Assembly (NCBI GenBank): GCA_946122785.1
Contig: CAMGYJ010000009.1
Location: 31,407,633 to 31,471,632, forward strand
Reading direction: 5' to 3'
Length of the DNA: 64,000 bases
From: Linum tenue
Lineage: Eukaryota > Streptophyta > Magnoliopsida > Malpighiales > Linaceae
In this document: in pieces, positions 23,084 to 35,136 of the stretch
Layout: the number at the start of each line of letters is the position of its first letter
Numbering within the stretch: the first letter of the stretch is position 1
Made by a program: the position numbers and the translations under genes
The notes under the pieces: generated by a model
Database searches by the model: none
Seen by the model: the letters and a program-made list of their open reading frames with translations, nothing else
Told to the model about the DNA's origin: nothing

Positions 23084-25214
23084 GTGATTAGGACAAAGTC
23101 AATTAGAGTTTTGGACCGAAAGATGCTGATGATATTCAAGCTTCCATGTCAAATCGATCCTACGTTAGTCTATTTTTTACATCCATCGGAGTGCGGAGGA
23201 CAACTTAATGTCGGGGATGTTCCTACCTCGCCTAACTATGGTGAGTGGGTTATTGATATGACTGATGCACTCATTGTGGAGAATAAATTTGGCTTTGTTG
23301 ACGGAACAATACCAAACTGAAGAATGACCCTGAACTGCCTGCATGGAATCAATGTTATGTGTCGTCAAGGGTTGGCTCCAACTAGCAAGGGATAAAGAGA
23401 TACGAAGCAGTTATTATGCAAAGGAGACACACAGGGTTTGGGTAGATCTCAAGGAGCAGTTTGGGCATGATATTATGACAAGAGGTGACAAGTTGCATAG
23501 GCTCGTTAGCATGCTATGGCAAGAAACACTTATGATGTCTTCTTTCCATACTCAACCTAGGGAATTATTGGAAGAAGCATAATCGTTATCTCCTACAGAA
23601 ACGTGTATTTGTGATCAGTGTGGATTGGACAAAGGCTCGAGCTAAGGAAGAATGCTCGAAACACTTTGATTTCTTGATGGGTATAGAAGAGATTGCTATT
23701 GTTCGTAGCCAAATCTTGGCCATGAAGCCACCACCAAAGTTGGTGGAAGTCTTCAATATAGAATTTAATGATGAACAACAATGGCTGCTAGCTTAGAAAA
23801 AAACGTCGCCTCTAGAAGCAGGCACAACCTCTTTTGTCACCAAAACTGAGGGAGACCGAGTGAATGGGCCTAGCTTGCACACCTAATGGTCCAAAGGATT
23901 TGCACTGAGGCAAGGTTGGCATCTTAGGGAAACATGTTTCGACTTAATTGGTTGGTCGCCATGGAACAAGACAGGGCAAGGTGAGAATAATGAAAGAGGT
24001 GAATGGAAGCATCATAATCCGTTAGAAGGAGCTCCAAAGGAATCCCAAGCTAACTTTAGAGCTAGTTATGTCCCCGGTTACACCGTGATCTAACTCGAAT
24101 AGCAGAAGAATTTTTTTGATAGTTAACACCAATCATTAATTCTTCAGTTCATATGACAGGTATTTCTCTTAACAATTCTAATTGGTTAATCAATTTCGGT
24201 GTAATGAGAACATTACCAATGATGAACATTGGTTAAGCCATGATGGCATTAGTACTGCTAGCCAGCTCATTAGAATATCCAACGACGATCGTGTCCATGT
24301 CAAGAGTGTTTGGTAGGTCACTATTCAAGGGTTTCCGGCTAGATCGATTCTACATGTGCAAGATTTTCGTTGCAACTTATCGTATGTCATCCAGTTAACA
24401 AAAGATAATGATGCACTATTAATATTTCTTCTCGTCTTGCGTTTGCTTCAGGAATTATGCTCCAGTAGCGTGATTGGGAAGGGGGCTCTTCGTGAAAGTC
24501 TATATTACTTCAAGCTCTTTTTGGAGTAATGAGAGTTTCGTATTTGCAGGCGATGGTATGCAACAAACATCTAAAAAAGTTTTACATAGTCATCTCTGTC
24601 ACCTATCGCCGAAAAAGTTGCTTAGTTTATTCGTTTTGTTTCTTTTCAAACAAACAAAGTTAAAAGTCATTGTCGTTCTTGTTCTTGTGCCAAAATAAAA
24701 AAGGTTGCCCTTACTTCTACTCATATCAAAACCTCGGATTGTTTTCAGTTGGTGCACACAAATATATGGAGATGATATCAAATGGCCTCTCTCAGCAAGG
24801 CTCATTATTTTTTGAGATAGTTGATGACTTTAGTAGCAATGTGTGGGTTTATTTGATAAAGTTTAAGTTTGAGTTTGCCAGATATATTGTTATGTTCTGT
24901 GAGATGGTGTAAACACAGTTTGGTAAACATATTAGACATATACAAACGGATAACGATCGTGGGTTCTCAATGAATCCATTATGGAAATATTATGAGAAAT
25001 CATACATTATTCTGCAAACCAGTTGAATTGATACTCCATAGCAAAATGGAGTCGTGAACATAAGCATCATCAAATCCTTGAAACAACACGTGCCTTACGT
25101 TTTCAAGGAAGGCTTCCTCTCCGTTTTTGGAGTGAGTGCGCCCTCATCGCCAAGTAGTATGAAATTTTGTATCCGCGAATGCCAACTGCATTTGTTTCAT
25201 AGACGACGATAAAT
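23084..25214 (+). pseudogene. Relic Ty1/copia gag-pol
   Basis: Readable fragments follow copia order: gag N-terminus with YFLHPSE and LGFVDGTIP-like sequence (23180-23320), UBN2 gag with VWVDLKEQFGHD (23430) and FLMGIEEIA (23670), GAG-pre-integrase (HSHLCHLSPKKLLSL near 24585), integrase with VDDFSSNVWVYL (24820) and a degenerate second catalytic block (IQTDNDRGF, 24945), then an R.LRFQ block near 25105. Stops and shifts are frequent. Reverse transcriptase is not found. The LINE has inserted at the 25214 end and the copia sequence does not recognisably resume after it. Confidence 0.7.
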
Positions 25215-25271
25215 CCTCTACATGTGTTTTTTTTTTCTTTCCAAGAAATGTCAAGAGAGAACCTATACACA

Positions 25272-28200
25272 CTACCCAAACCCTGCCCAACCCATACAAA
25301 AGCGAAGCCAATCCACAAAGTCAAAGGAGGACAACTCTAAAGGGGAGAGAACCAGGGCTTTCTGCGCCACTCTATGGGCAGCCCTGTTCGCAGTCCGGGG
25401 GATCGCCCTAAACTCTAAGGAAAGAGACACTGAAGATAAGAGAAGAAAGCAATCCCGAAGCACCGATCCTCCAATGGAATCTGAAGATACGCCATGACGC
25501 AGCTGATTAATCACCACCTCTGAATCTCCTTCAATGATGACCCGGGAAAGCGAATTGGAGACCACAAGGAAAATGGCGGCTCTAGCAGCAAGGAGTTCTG
25601 CAAGGTAGGGATCAGCAATACCGGGGTGAAGAGCACCTACAGCCAGCTCCACACGCCCGTCTGAACCTCGCACCACAAGACCAGACGAGCAACCAGAGGA
25701 GCGAACAGCAGCATCAAAGTTAATCTTCAGAACGCCAACAGGAGGAGGGAACCAGGGAGAGCGGCGTGAGAGGGACGGCTGGAGCAGGGGAGCAGGGACC
25801 AAAGGGAGGGAGGAAGACAGTTCTTGAACTTGGAAAAAACCCTGACGAGCGAGAGACTGGGCAAGAGGCTGGACATGTTCAAAGACCACCTTATTTCTAG
25901 ACTTCCAGATCCTCCATAAAACACACACGAACAGGAGGATATGGGTTTGGGGGTGCTCGGAAAGCATAACATGTCGCCACCAGAGACTGAAATTCACAGT
26001 CGGGGCCGAGGAGATGAAATCATTTAATCCCATAAGCGACCACAATCTTGTGGCCAGGGGGCATTTGAAGAACAGATGTTCAATACTTTCCGGTCTTCTC
26101 CAACACACAGGGCAACAGACATGACAATTAACCCCTCTAGATTTGAGTGCTACCACTGTTGGAAGTATCACTCTATGGCACTGCCAGATAAAGAATTTCA
26201 GCTTTGGAGGAGTTGGAATATCCCAGGTTTTCTTCCAGATAGGAGGATCAATGATTTGGACCAGAGGTTTCCGACTAGCGGATAATGAGATGTCAAGAGC
26301 TAGATGATATCCCGATTTAACTGTATAATGACCATTTTTTGTAAAGTGCCAAACTCTCATATCTCTTTGATGGCATCTAGGGAGTGGGATTTTACGAATA
26401 AGATTGACCATTGAAGGCTCAAAGCAATAGTGTAATCTTGGGACATGCCATTCACCTCTATTTTCCTTGATGAAAAAGGAAACTCTCGGGGAATTAGTTA
26501 TGTTCGAGAGGCGGATCAAAGGAGAGATGGGTTTATCTGAAATAACCCACTTATCTTTGAAGGCATCAATATCTTGCCCATCTCCAATTTGCCATCTTAA
26601 TCCCTGTAAAAGGAGATCTCTTCCAAATAGTATACCTCGCCAACCCCAAGAAGGGTTGGACCCTAGGTTCGCATCCAACACTGACCCGTTTTGGAAGTAT
26701 CGACCCTTATAGATGGCTGCCAAGAGAGAATTAGGATTTCTCCAGATTCGCCAACATTGCTTAGCTAACAATGCTTGATTGAAGGCCCCAAAGTCTCTGA
26801 ATCCAAGGCCTCCGTGAAATTTACTATGTGCCAAGCTTTTCCAGGATACCCAATGTATTGGCCGATCAACATTATCCTCTGATCCCCACCAGAATCTAGC
26901 CACATGACTATTTAGTCTCTTGCAATTCTCTTTAGGAATCTTGAAGCACGACAACCCGTGCACTGGTAAATTGGTGGCCGCCGTTCTAATTAAAATATCT
27001 TTTCCACCTTTAGACAGAGTAGGAAACTGTTGTGACACATTCTTTTACCCATGATATAAACTTTTGATCGAAACCAAGTTCTTTCATTACTCCGAAGAGG
27101 AACGGCCATTCCACACGATCATAGGCCTTTTCCATGTCTAGTTTTAAGGCCATCCATGTTTTTTGACCAGAGGTCATTGTTCGGAGATGATGAGTTATCT
27201 CATGGCTAATTAGAATATTATCGGATATTTGGCGACCTTTAATAAAGCCATTCTGGGTTTGAGAAATTATACTGGGTAAAACCCGACTTAGTCTATTAGC
27301 CAGAATTTTGGATATGATCTTGTAAATTACTTGACAAAGACTAATAGGTCTGAGATTCTTCATGGATCTAACTTCTGCAGTTTTTGGAACAAGCGTTATC
27401 CAAGTTCTATTAATTGAACGAAGTAAATGCCCAGAGTGAAAGAAAGCTAGAACTGCTTGGGTGACATCTTTGCCTACTATATCCCAGTAAGCTTGGTAGA
27501 ACCCTGCTGTGAATCCATCTGGCCCAGGAGCCTGAGTTTTCCCCATACTGAAAATCACTTCTTTTACTTCTTCTGGAGTGATGCGCACAACGAGATCTTG
27601 ATTTTGTTCCACCGAAACTAAACTTTCAAATGGCAGATTGGACAGGTCGATACCCTCATTAAGCTGAGATCGAAACAAGGTTTGATAGAACTCTACTGCG
27701 ATACTTAGCTTTCGGTCCCCATCTGTGCACCATTGACCACTAGAGTCTTCTAATCCCCATATAAAATTGGCCTGACGTCTAATTGCCGTTATCATATGGA
27801 AGTATGGAGTGTTACGATCCCCTTCTGTTAACCAGTTGACACGCGACTTTTGCCTCCAATAGATTTCTTCCATTTTAAATTGAACTTATAGTCTTTCTTC
27901 TAGGGATCGTACCAGATTCCAATTTACCATGACATTTTTGCGTGCATCTTCGAGAGCTAGGTTGAGGTCTTTTATCAGTCTGGCTGAGTTAGAGGTCCCC
28001 CCTTTGCACCAATCAACTAGGGTGTTACGCACCCTGAGCAATCTATAGAATAGACAAAATTGATGAGACCCAGTTATGGGTGCATTCCAGACGTACTCTA
28101 TTAAGAGTCTTGTTTCATGATTTCGAGTCCATCTTATGTCAAAATGGAATAGGCGTTTAGCTCTAGACATCTCCGGTGAAGTCATGAGACACAGGAGTCT

Positions 28201-28887
28201 GTGATCTGACCCTTTATCTGATAGATGGTAAAGGCAAGAGTCCGGCCAGTTACACGCCCAGTTTGTGGAAACAAATGCTCTGTCAATTTTTTGTTCGATT
28301 AGTATACCATTTCTATCACGGTTAGTCCAAGTAAATTTTGGCCCTTGAAACCTCATTTCTATCATACCCAAATTGTTTAGAAAGTCCCAAAGAGGGCGGG
28401 CTTTGTCCATTCGCCAAGGGGCTCCACCTGATTTTTCTGACGGAGATAGGGAGCAGTTCACGTCTCCAATTATTAGAAATGGATCTGATAACCTTAAACA
28501 AAACCCGTTAAGCTCTTCTAATTGTGAGCGCCGACTTGTGACATTATAAGAAAGATAAACCCCTACTAGCACAAAACGAGGACACGCACCATAGCAATGG
28601 GAGTTATTATTTATGACCGAAATGGCAATGAAAAAAGAGGTTGAGCCAATAACCGAGACTGAGGCCCCACGTGGCCAACCAAACACTAGACCCCCCGACA
28701 GGCCGGTAGGGTTCACAGGAAAGCAATCTGAAAACCCTAAACGTGACATGAAAGACTCCACTTTGTCTCTAGGAGACATAGTTTCACAAAGAAATAAGAA
28801 CGACTTAGACAAATTTCGGTGAGCTTTTAGCGTTTGGAATGTCAAGGTACTCCCTATCCCTTGACAATTCCACGCGAAGACATTCAT
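25272..28887 (-). pseudogene. LINE ORF2: endonuclease, reverse transcriptase, RNase H (broken)
   Basis: Residues from 28887 down to 27889 form an AP-endonuclease-like domain (MNVFAWNCQGIGSTL start; IIGDVNCSLS; GSDHRLL). An in-frame stop at 27886-27888 precedes the reverse transcriptase block (YWRQKSRVNWLTEGDRN, then QAPGPDGFTAGFY, NLRPISLC, LKLDMEKAYDRVEW). Near 27030-27045 the frame jumps from VTTVSYS to LSKGGKDILIRTA: the palm with the catalytic FADD box, roughly 250 residues in related L1 proteins, is absent. The remainder (to 25272) carries a zf-RVT domain (HVCCPVCWRRPESIEHLFF) and a C-terminal RNase H (INFDAAVR, EGDSEVVI). Without the palm the enzyme cannot polymerise. Confidence 0.88.
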
Positions 28888-30377
28888 TTAGAGTGTTGGG
28901 GCCAGTTGGGGCTGGCTACCTCCACCCTTTTTCCTTTGCTGTTGTCCTCTCCTGGACTCTGTGGTATGGAATTGACCACCCCTTCTTCTGGTTCCTGAAT
29001 ACAGATTCCAATATTCCTTCGAACATAGACTCTTGGGGACTCTGACGATTCTATCAAAATTGCTTTCCCTTTAGATTTTCCATCCGCCGCACACCCTAAC
29101 GGAGAGCAAGAAAAGGCTGTATCTGTAGATTGATCCATACCTCCATTATCAAAGAAATCCATCCCCATTCCTTGAGATCCAAATAAGTGATTATCTTCAA
29201 AATCATCAAATAAAAATCCAGGATCTTCACTGCAATATAAATTACCTAACCCGTAGGAGGGTGATGGAACATGAATTTGGAGTGGGGTGGGCTTCAACAA
29301 TGATTGCTGACCGGACTGGGCCTTTTCAATAATGGGCCCGCCAAGAGGTTGGTTAGTTGCCTCGGCCTCCATTACCTGTTGCACTGGACCGCTGCCATCC
29401 ACTTCTCTTGGATGGGCCAGCTCTACCCTTGGCCCAATTCTGGCGGATCCAGCCGCTTCCTCAAGACGCCCCCTGGCCCAGACTTCTCTTCTTCCTCGCC
29501 TAAAAGAGCCAGGCGGGATGAGACTTCCTCCGCCGACTCTCTCGTCGCCGCCCCTGGATGGCGCTTCAAGGAGCAATGTATTGGACCGAGATTGCGGTGA
29601 AGGCCGGGAGCCGTGTCGCCAGACGTTTCCTCCCCAGTTACGTCCTCCTTTGCGTGCTGTCGCGTAGGAGTTTTCGTTGAGCTTCGGGCCAGTTCTATTC
29701 CCGATAATCTCCGGACCAAACCCATCATCCCCTGTCACCAAGTCGAATGAGCAGTAGCTTTGGTTGTGGCCAATTCTCCGGCATCTAAAACAAACTGACT
29801 TGATATTTTCGTACTTGAGATAGACCCAGAAAGGATCCCCCAACGAGCCGTCTGAATTTCTCTTCCTGGCTTCCAGGCGATGTTGCAATGGGGACGAGAC
29901 GTCTATCATTACCCTGGCCTTGAATACACATCCCGGGCTTTCCCAGACAGCGTACATTCCAGCATCCATAACAGAACCCAGGCGAGATGCTAGAAGCCTT
30001 CCGAGTGCAACAGTTCTGTACTCTTCAGGCAAGTTCCAGAGCTGGACAAGATAAGGAACTCTGGCGAGTTCGAGGAAGACTCGTTCGGAGGGAGATTCCC
30101 ATCTCTTCAGCGTGAGAATTTTGGATTGGAGGAACCACGGAGCCTTCCCCAAGGCTTCCTGCTGATCGGTTGCATTAGAGAAAACCAGCTGGAACAGCCC
30201 ATGGCCTGCATCCAAGACGGTGACAGGGGCTCTTTTTGCCCAAAGGTTGTTGGCCGTATGTTGAACCCGGACTCTGGAAGGGTGGGACGAGCACAGCAAA
30301 CTGCCTACCAAGCTAAGGCGCGCTCTGGTTTGGCCGGCTTCCAGCACCTCATCGTTGAACTCAATTGGCCCAGCCAT
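28884..30377 (-). CDS. LINE ORF1 protein (DUF4283-like, CCHC knuckle)
   Basis: About 497 residues from the Met at 30377 (MAGPIEFNDEVLEAGQ); the frame is open further upstream to 30803, but the extra N-terminal part has no resemblance to ORF1 proteins, so the shorter start is preferred. The N-terminal half resembles the DUF4283 nucleic-acid-binding domain of plant L1 ORF1 (WFLQSKILTLKRWESPS, then FLELARVPYLVQLWNLP). A zf-CCHC_4-type knuckle follows (CFRCRRIGHNQSYC). The C-terminal half is low complexity. Its TGA stop (28886-28884) overlaps the ORF2 start codon in ATGA, suggesting coupled translation. The frame itself is uninterrupted. Confidence 0.8.
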   Translation of the reverse strand: MAGPIEFNDEVLEAGQTRARLSLVGSLLCSSHPSRVRVQHTANNLWAKRAPVTVLDAGHGLFQLVFSNATDQQEALGKAPWFLQSKILTLKRWESPSERVFLELARVPYLVQLWNLPEEYRTVALGRLLASRLGSVMDAGMYAVWESPGCVFKARVMIDVSSPLQHRLEARKRNSDGSLGDPFWVYLKYENIKSVCFRCRRIGHNQSYCSFDLVTGDDGFGPEIIGNRTGPKLNENSYATARKGGRNWGGNVWRHGSRPSPQSRSNTLLLEAPSRGGDERVGGGSLIPPGSFRRGRREVWARGRLEEAAGSARIGPRVELAHPREVDGSGPVQQVMEAEATNQPLGGPIIEKAQSGQQSLLKPTPLQIHVPSPSYGLGNLYCSEDPGFLFDDFEDNHLFGSQGMGMDFFDNGGMDQSTDTAFSCSPLGCAADGKSKGKAILIESSESPRVYVRRNIGICIQEPEEGVVNSIPQSPGEDNSKGKRVEVASPNWPQHSK

Positions 30378-31633
30378 AGTGAGGACGAAAGAGAAAAGAG
30401 AGCTCTCTGTTTTTACCAGCGAGGAACAGGGGAAAAGATTCAGGTGGCTGGAATAAGAGTAAGAGGATCCGGTTAATTTTGGGATTTTAATGGGTTCTAA
30501 TCCTGATGATTGTAGGAAGAGGCCTTTTGAAATTTGGGCCACATTAAGGCCTCTAATTACGGGCTTAAGAAGTGCTATGGTAAGGAGTGAATTATGCCTA
30601 GAATCAATTGCAGAGCCGTTTAGGCTGGATGACACCGATTTGAATCCTCCATTATATTCCTTAAATGGCTTCTGTGATTTTGAATCACTAATTGGGCAAT
30701 TAACTGTCCCAATTGCGCCCCTATAGGTACGCTTACCAGGCTTTACTACAGCCTTAAACTCTCCAATAATGGATCCGAGAGTTATAAATGCATTCATGTC
30801 CATTAATGACGTAACGGTTCAGTCTGCGACCATGATCGGCGGCCAGCTTAATCGACGCCGGAGTTTGATCACGGCTGGGATTCTGGGGAGGAAATTATAC
30901 TCCGGTGGCAAGGACTTCGTAACAGGGGAGTCTATGTAGTGGCGGTTTTCGTGGCTAGAGTGTCGGGGGATCTCCCGGAGATTAGGTGCTGAAATCTGGG
31001 GCCAAAATGATCTCAAGATCGAGGGAGACCAGACCAACTGGAATGGGATTTATATACTGCTGCCACAGTCACTTTAAGGCTCTCGACGGTGGTTCCCGCT
31101 TGATTATAACGTTTGGACCCGCCAAAATCTTGGCGCCATCACCAACTCTTTGTGCAGCTCACCAAGAGATCCCCGGATGGCGGAAGCAGCAGCTGAGGAA
31201 GAGGGTTTCGCATTTCCTCAAGCGGACGGTTTCATGTTCGACATCCAACAGGAGGCTCGGAAATTGGAGAAGATTCTGGACATCGGCGGCGAACCCACCA
31301 TTGCCTCTCTAGAACGGCTCCTTCAATTTCCAACCGTAGCTGAGTGGACACAATCCACTGATGAAGGGTCAATTGAGGAATGCCCACCTTACCAGACGCA
31401 CATTTCTCACTTGCCGAGCCGGATTCTCCAAGGGGTCCCCTTTCGTCGCCGCCGCCGTCGCCACCAGCGAAGCTGCTTTTGCAATTTACCCGGATGCTGG
31501 AGGGTCTGGGTACAGGAAGTATTGAGCGCACCGCCATCGCCGCCGACTAGCTTGTAGGGTTTTGTAACCGCCTCCTTCAGAGAGAGAGAGATATGTTTGT
31601 CACATCGTATAATTCCTACGGTTTTTGCGGTCC
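30378..31633 (-). promoter_or_regulatory. Probable LINE 5' UTR with internal promoter
   Basis: It is bounded by the ORF1 start and the upstream target duplication. LINEs carry their promoter here. The distal part is GC-rich and open on both strands; a plus-strand frame of 126 residues (31177-31557) begins with an acidic, well-formed sequence but has no domain I recognise. Whether this part is captured host sequence is unknown. Confidence 0.5.
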
Positions 31634-31646
31634 CCTCTACATGTGT

Positions 31647-32604
31647 AGTGATAGATAAAATGAAAACGGAGATCCAAAAGAAAATGTATATGCAAAATAC
31701 TAAAGTCCTATGAGTTGTCTTTCGTTTCTTGTCTTCCCGCTTCTCATCAATTTCACTTTTAGGATTTTGTTATCTTGGGATTTCCCTAAAGGAATAGTAG
31801 TAAAAAGTGAGGTTCTTCATCTTTTTTTCCTCAAACAATAACAATGGCGTGTCCAAAGGACGACTGAGGAAAAAGAAGGAGCCTATGGGTCTGACATGCA
31901 ATATGCGACCATTAATGCAATATGAGTTTGGTTTCTTATTAATTTTTCGGTTTAAACGGAGACTGAAATTGATAAGTACACATTGATTTAAAATCAATTC
32001 CATAAATCTACAAGACCAACTTATCGGTTCGGTTTTGATTTAAACCAAAAATATCGAAACCAAATTGGTAAGCTACCATTAGATATTGTCAGGAAAATAC
32101 CGAATTGCGTATATTGTCGTTAATTCGTTGTCTTTTCTTTATCACCCTTCAGATCTTGCTCTCTCAAGTATATTTGTTTTTTAGCACTAGTGGCTGCAAC
32201 TACTAACAATTTGTCACGACTGCTGGAATAGAGTGGTAAATAGTTGAGGACAATGAAATTATGCTCACGTGACAGAAATCAAACACACATTATAATTACA
32301 GCACGAGACAATTTACAAAACAACCACTATGTGCCCTTGCCCATTATCCAAAACGGACCTATATAACAAGAGTATAACTGGGCTAGTAATGGGCCTGTTC
32401 GACTGCTTGATTCGTACTGATCAACTGGGCTCGTTAATCCAATTCATGAAGCCCGCACATATTGATCCACGCTACACCTTCTTCTCTAAATATAAAACCA
32501 AACCGCAAACCAGTCACTAGGTCACTTCGCTGCGCTTTCAACTTGCTTCCCAGCTTTCATCATCTTCAGAGCTTCAAGGCAGCAGCCCCCGCAATCCTTC
32601 CACC
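31647..32604. other. Intergenic region with RPS13 promoter
   Basis: No gene is supported. After the LINE target duplication the sequence is AT-rich. The last 250 bp hold TGGGCY motifs expected for a ribosomal protein promoter. Confidence 0.55.
32379..32431 (+). promoter_or_regulatory. Site II motifs (TGGGCY) upstream of RPS13
   Basis: TGGGCT at 32379-32384, TGGGCC at 32390-32395 and TGGGCT at 32426-32431 lie 175-230 bp before the RPS13 ATG. Such site II elements are bound by TCP factors and are typical of plant ribosomal protein promoters. Confidence 0.6.
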
Positions 32605-34026
<1,422 letters not shown>

Positions 34027-35136
34027 GGTTTTAAGACAAGGACAGCTGGGTAGAGGAGTGGAGGTTTTGTTGCAAATGTGCAAATGGAATCTGTTGCCGA
34101 CAACCATGAGAGACCTTGTAGACGGTTTCTCGAGGTTTTATGGATCAGTGCGTTGGACAAGTGCATTGACTTGCTGTTCCTCAGTTACTACATGCATCTT
34201 GTTTTCCTTTCTTGTATGGTGGGGATTTCTCTCCAACAATTATAGCTACTTTGAGTTTCCTTTTGTGCTGCAACGACTTGAGAATTCTGTAAGTTGATGA
34301 AATATTAAGAATAGATTTGTCTGGCATTATGCATTTATGGTTATGCTGTGAAGATATGTTGTACAAGGTACCTCTAAGCTTTGGATGAGATGTAGAATAC
34401 ACAAATCTCTTTATTTATTCCTGACCCTAATCGTTATGGCCTTCATATCACTACCAGCATGAGAGGTGGCACAAAAACCATTACTCGAGTTCTGATTAAC
34501 GAGAGTTTCATTTGGAAGATGGGTTCGGGAAGGTTCGTCTATGGATGAATTACTGGTAATCCTTGTTTTCTCTGTGATTCCTACAAATTCGAAAAGCCTA
34601 CAACCAATCATCTCTTACTCACGTTCGTGTTATCTCAGTAGCAATCGAGCAACTAACTGCTCACCACATTATTGGAGGTGCAACTCCCAAGTCTCCTTCT
34701 TTTTTTTTGTGTGCAGAAGACAACTTTTGTAGTTGATGTTCTCAAAGAGTTCATATTTTGACAGTCTGCTGTCGCTTGATGATATTGATATCCAATGGTT
34801 AGTATTCCAACGGACGAGGTTGTGACTTGCACCCAGCTTCTTGAGAAGAATAAAACAATGTAAAGACTAATAGTTTCAACCAGCCTACTTGTAAAAGCAG
34901 TTCAGAATAGTACACTATACAATGGTGATGGTCTGCTCGGAATCTCATGGTAACCATGAACCTAACTGAAAAATTATGAAAGAACCTTCGAACGCCAAAT
35001 TTTACAACAATGCCAGACATGGGCAATCATTGGTGATATGCAATGCAACACCACTACCAAACACCAGATTATCAAATCTGTTCTCGCCACATCGCTTGTG
35101 GAAAACTCAACGGAGCAGCATGCACACCCGTTGTCG
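34027..35136. other. Intergenic region between convergent RPS13 and maspardin-like gene
   Basis: This should contain the two 3' UTRs. I see no other gene and no clear transposon ends. Confidence 0.5.

Larger units (their letters stand above)
25228..31633 (-). mobile_element. L1-type LINE (non-LTR retrotransposon), defective
   Basis: The element lies on the minus strand. Its A-tail reads as a T-run at about 25228-25236 on the plus strand. A perfect 13-bp direct repeat, CCTCTACATGTGT, flanks it at 25215-25227 and 31634-31646, as expected from target-primed reverse transcription. Order in element sense: about 1.25 kb of 5' UTR, ORF1 with a nucleic-acid-binding domain and zinc knuckle, ORF2 with endonuclease, reverse transcriptase, zf-RVT and RNase H. 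ORF2 is defective. The LINE sits in the copia relic. Confidence 0.88.
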
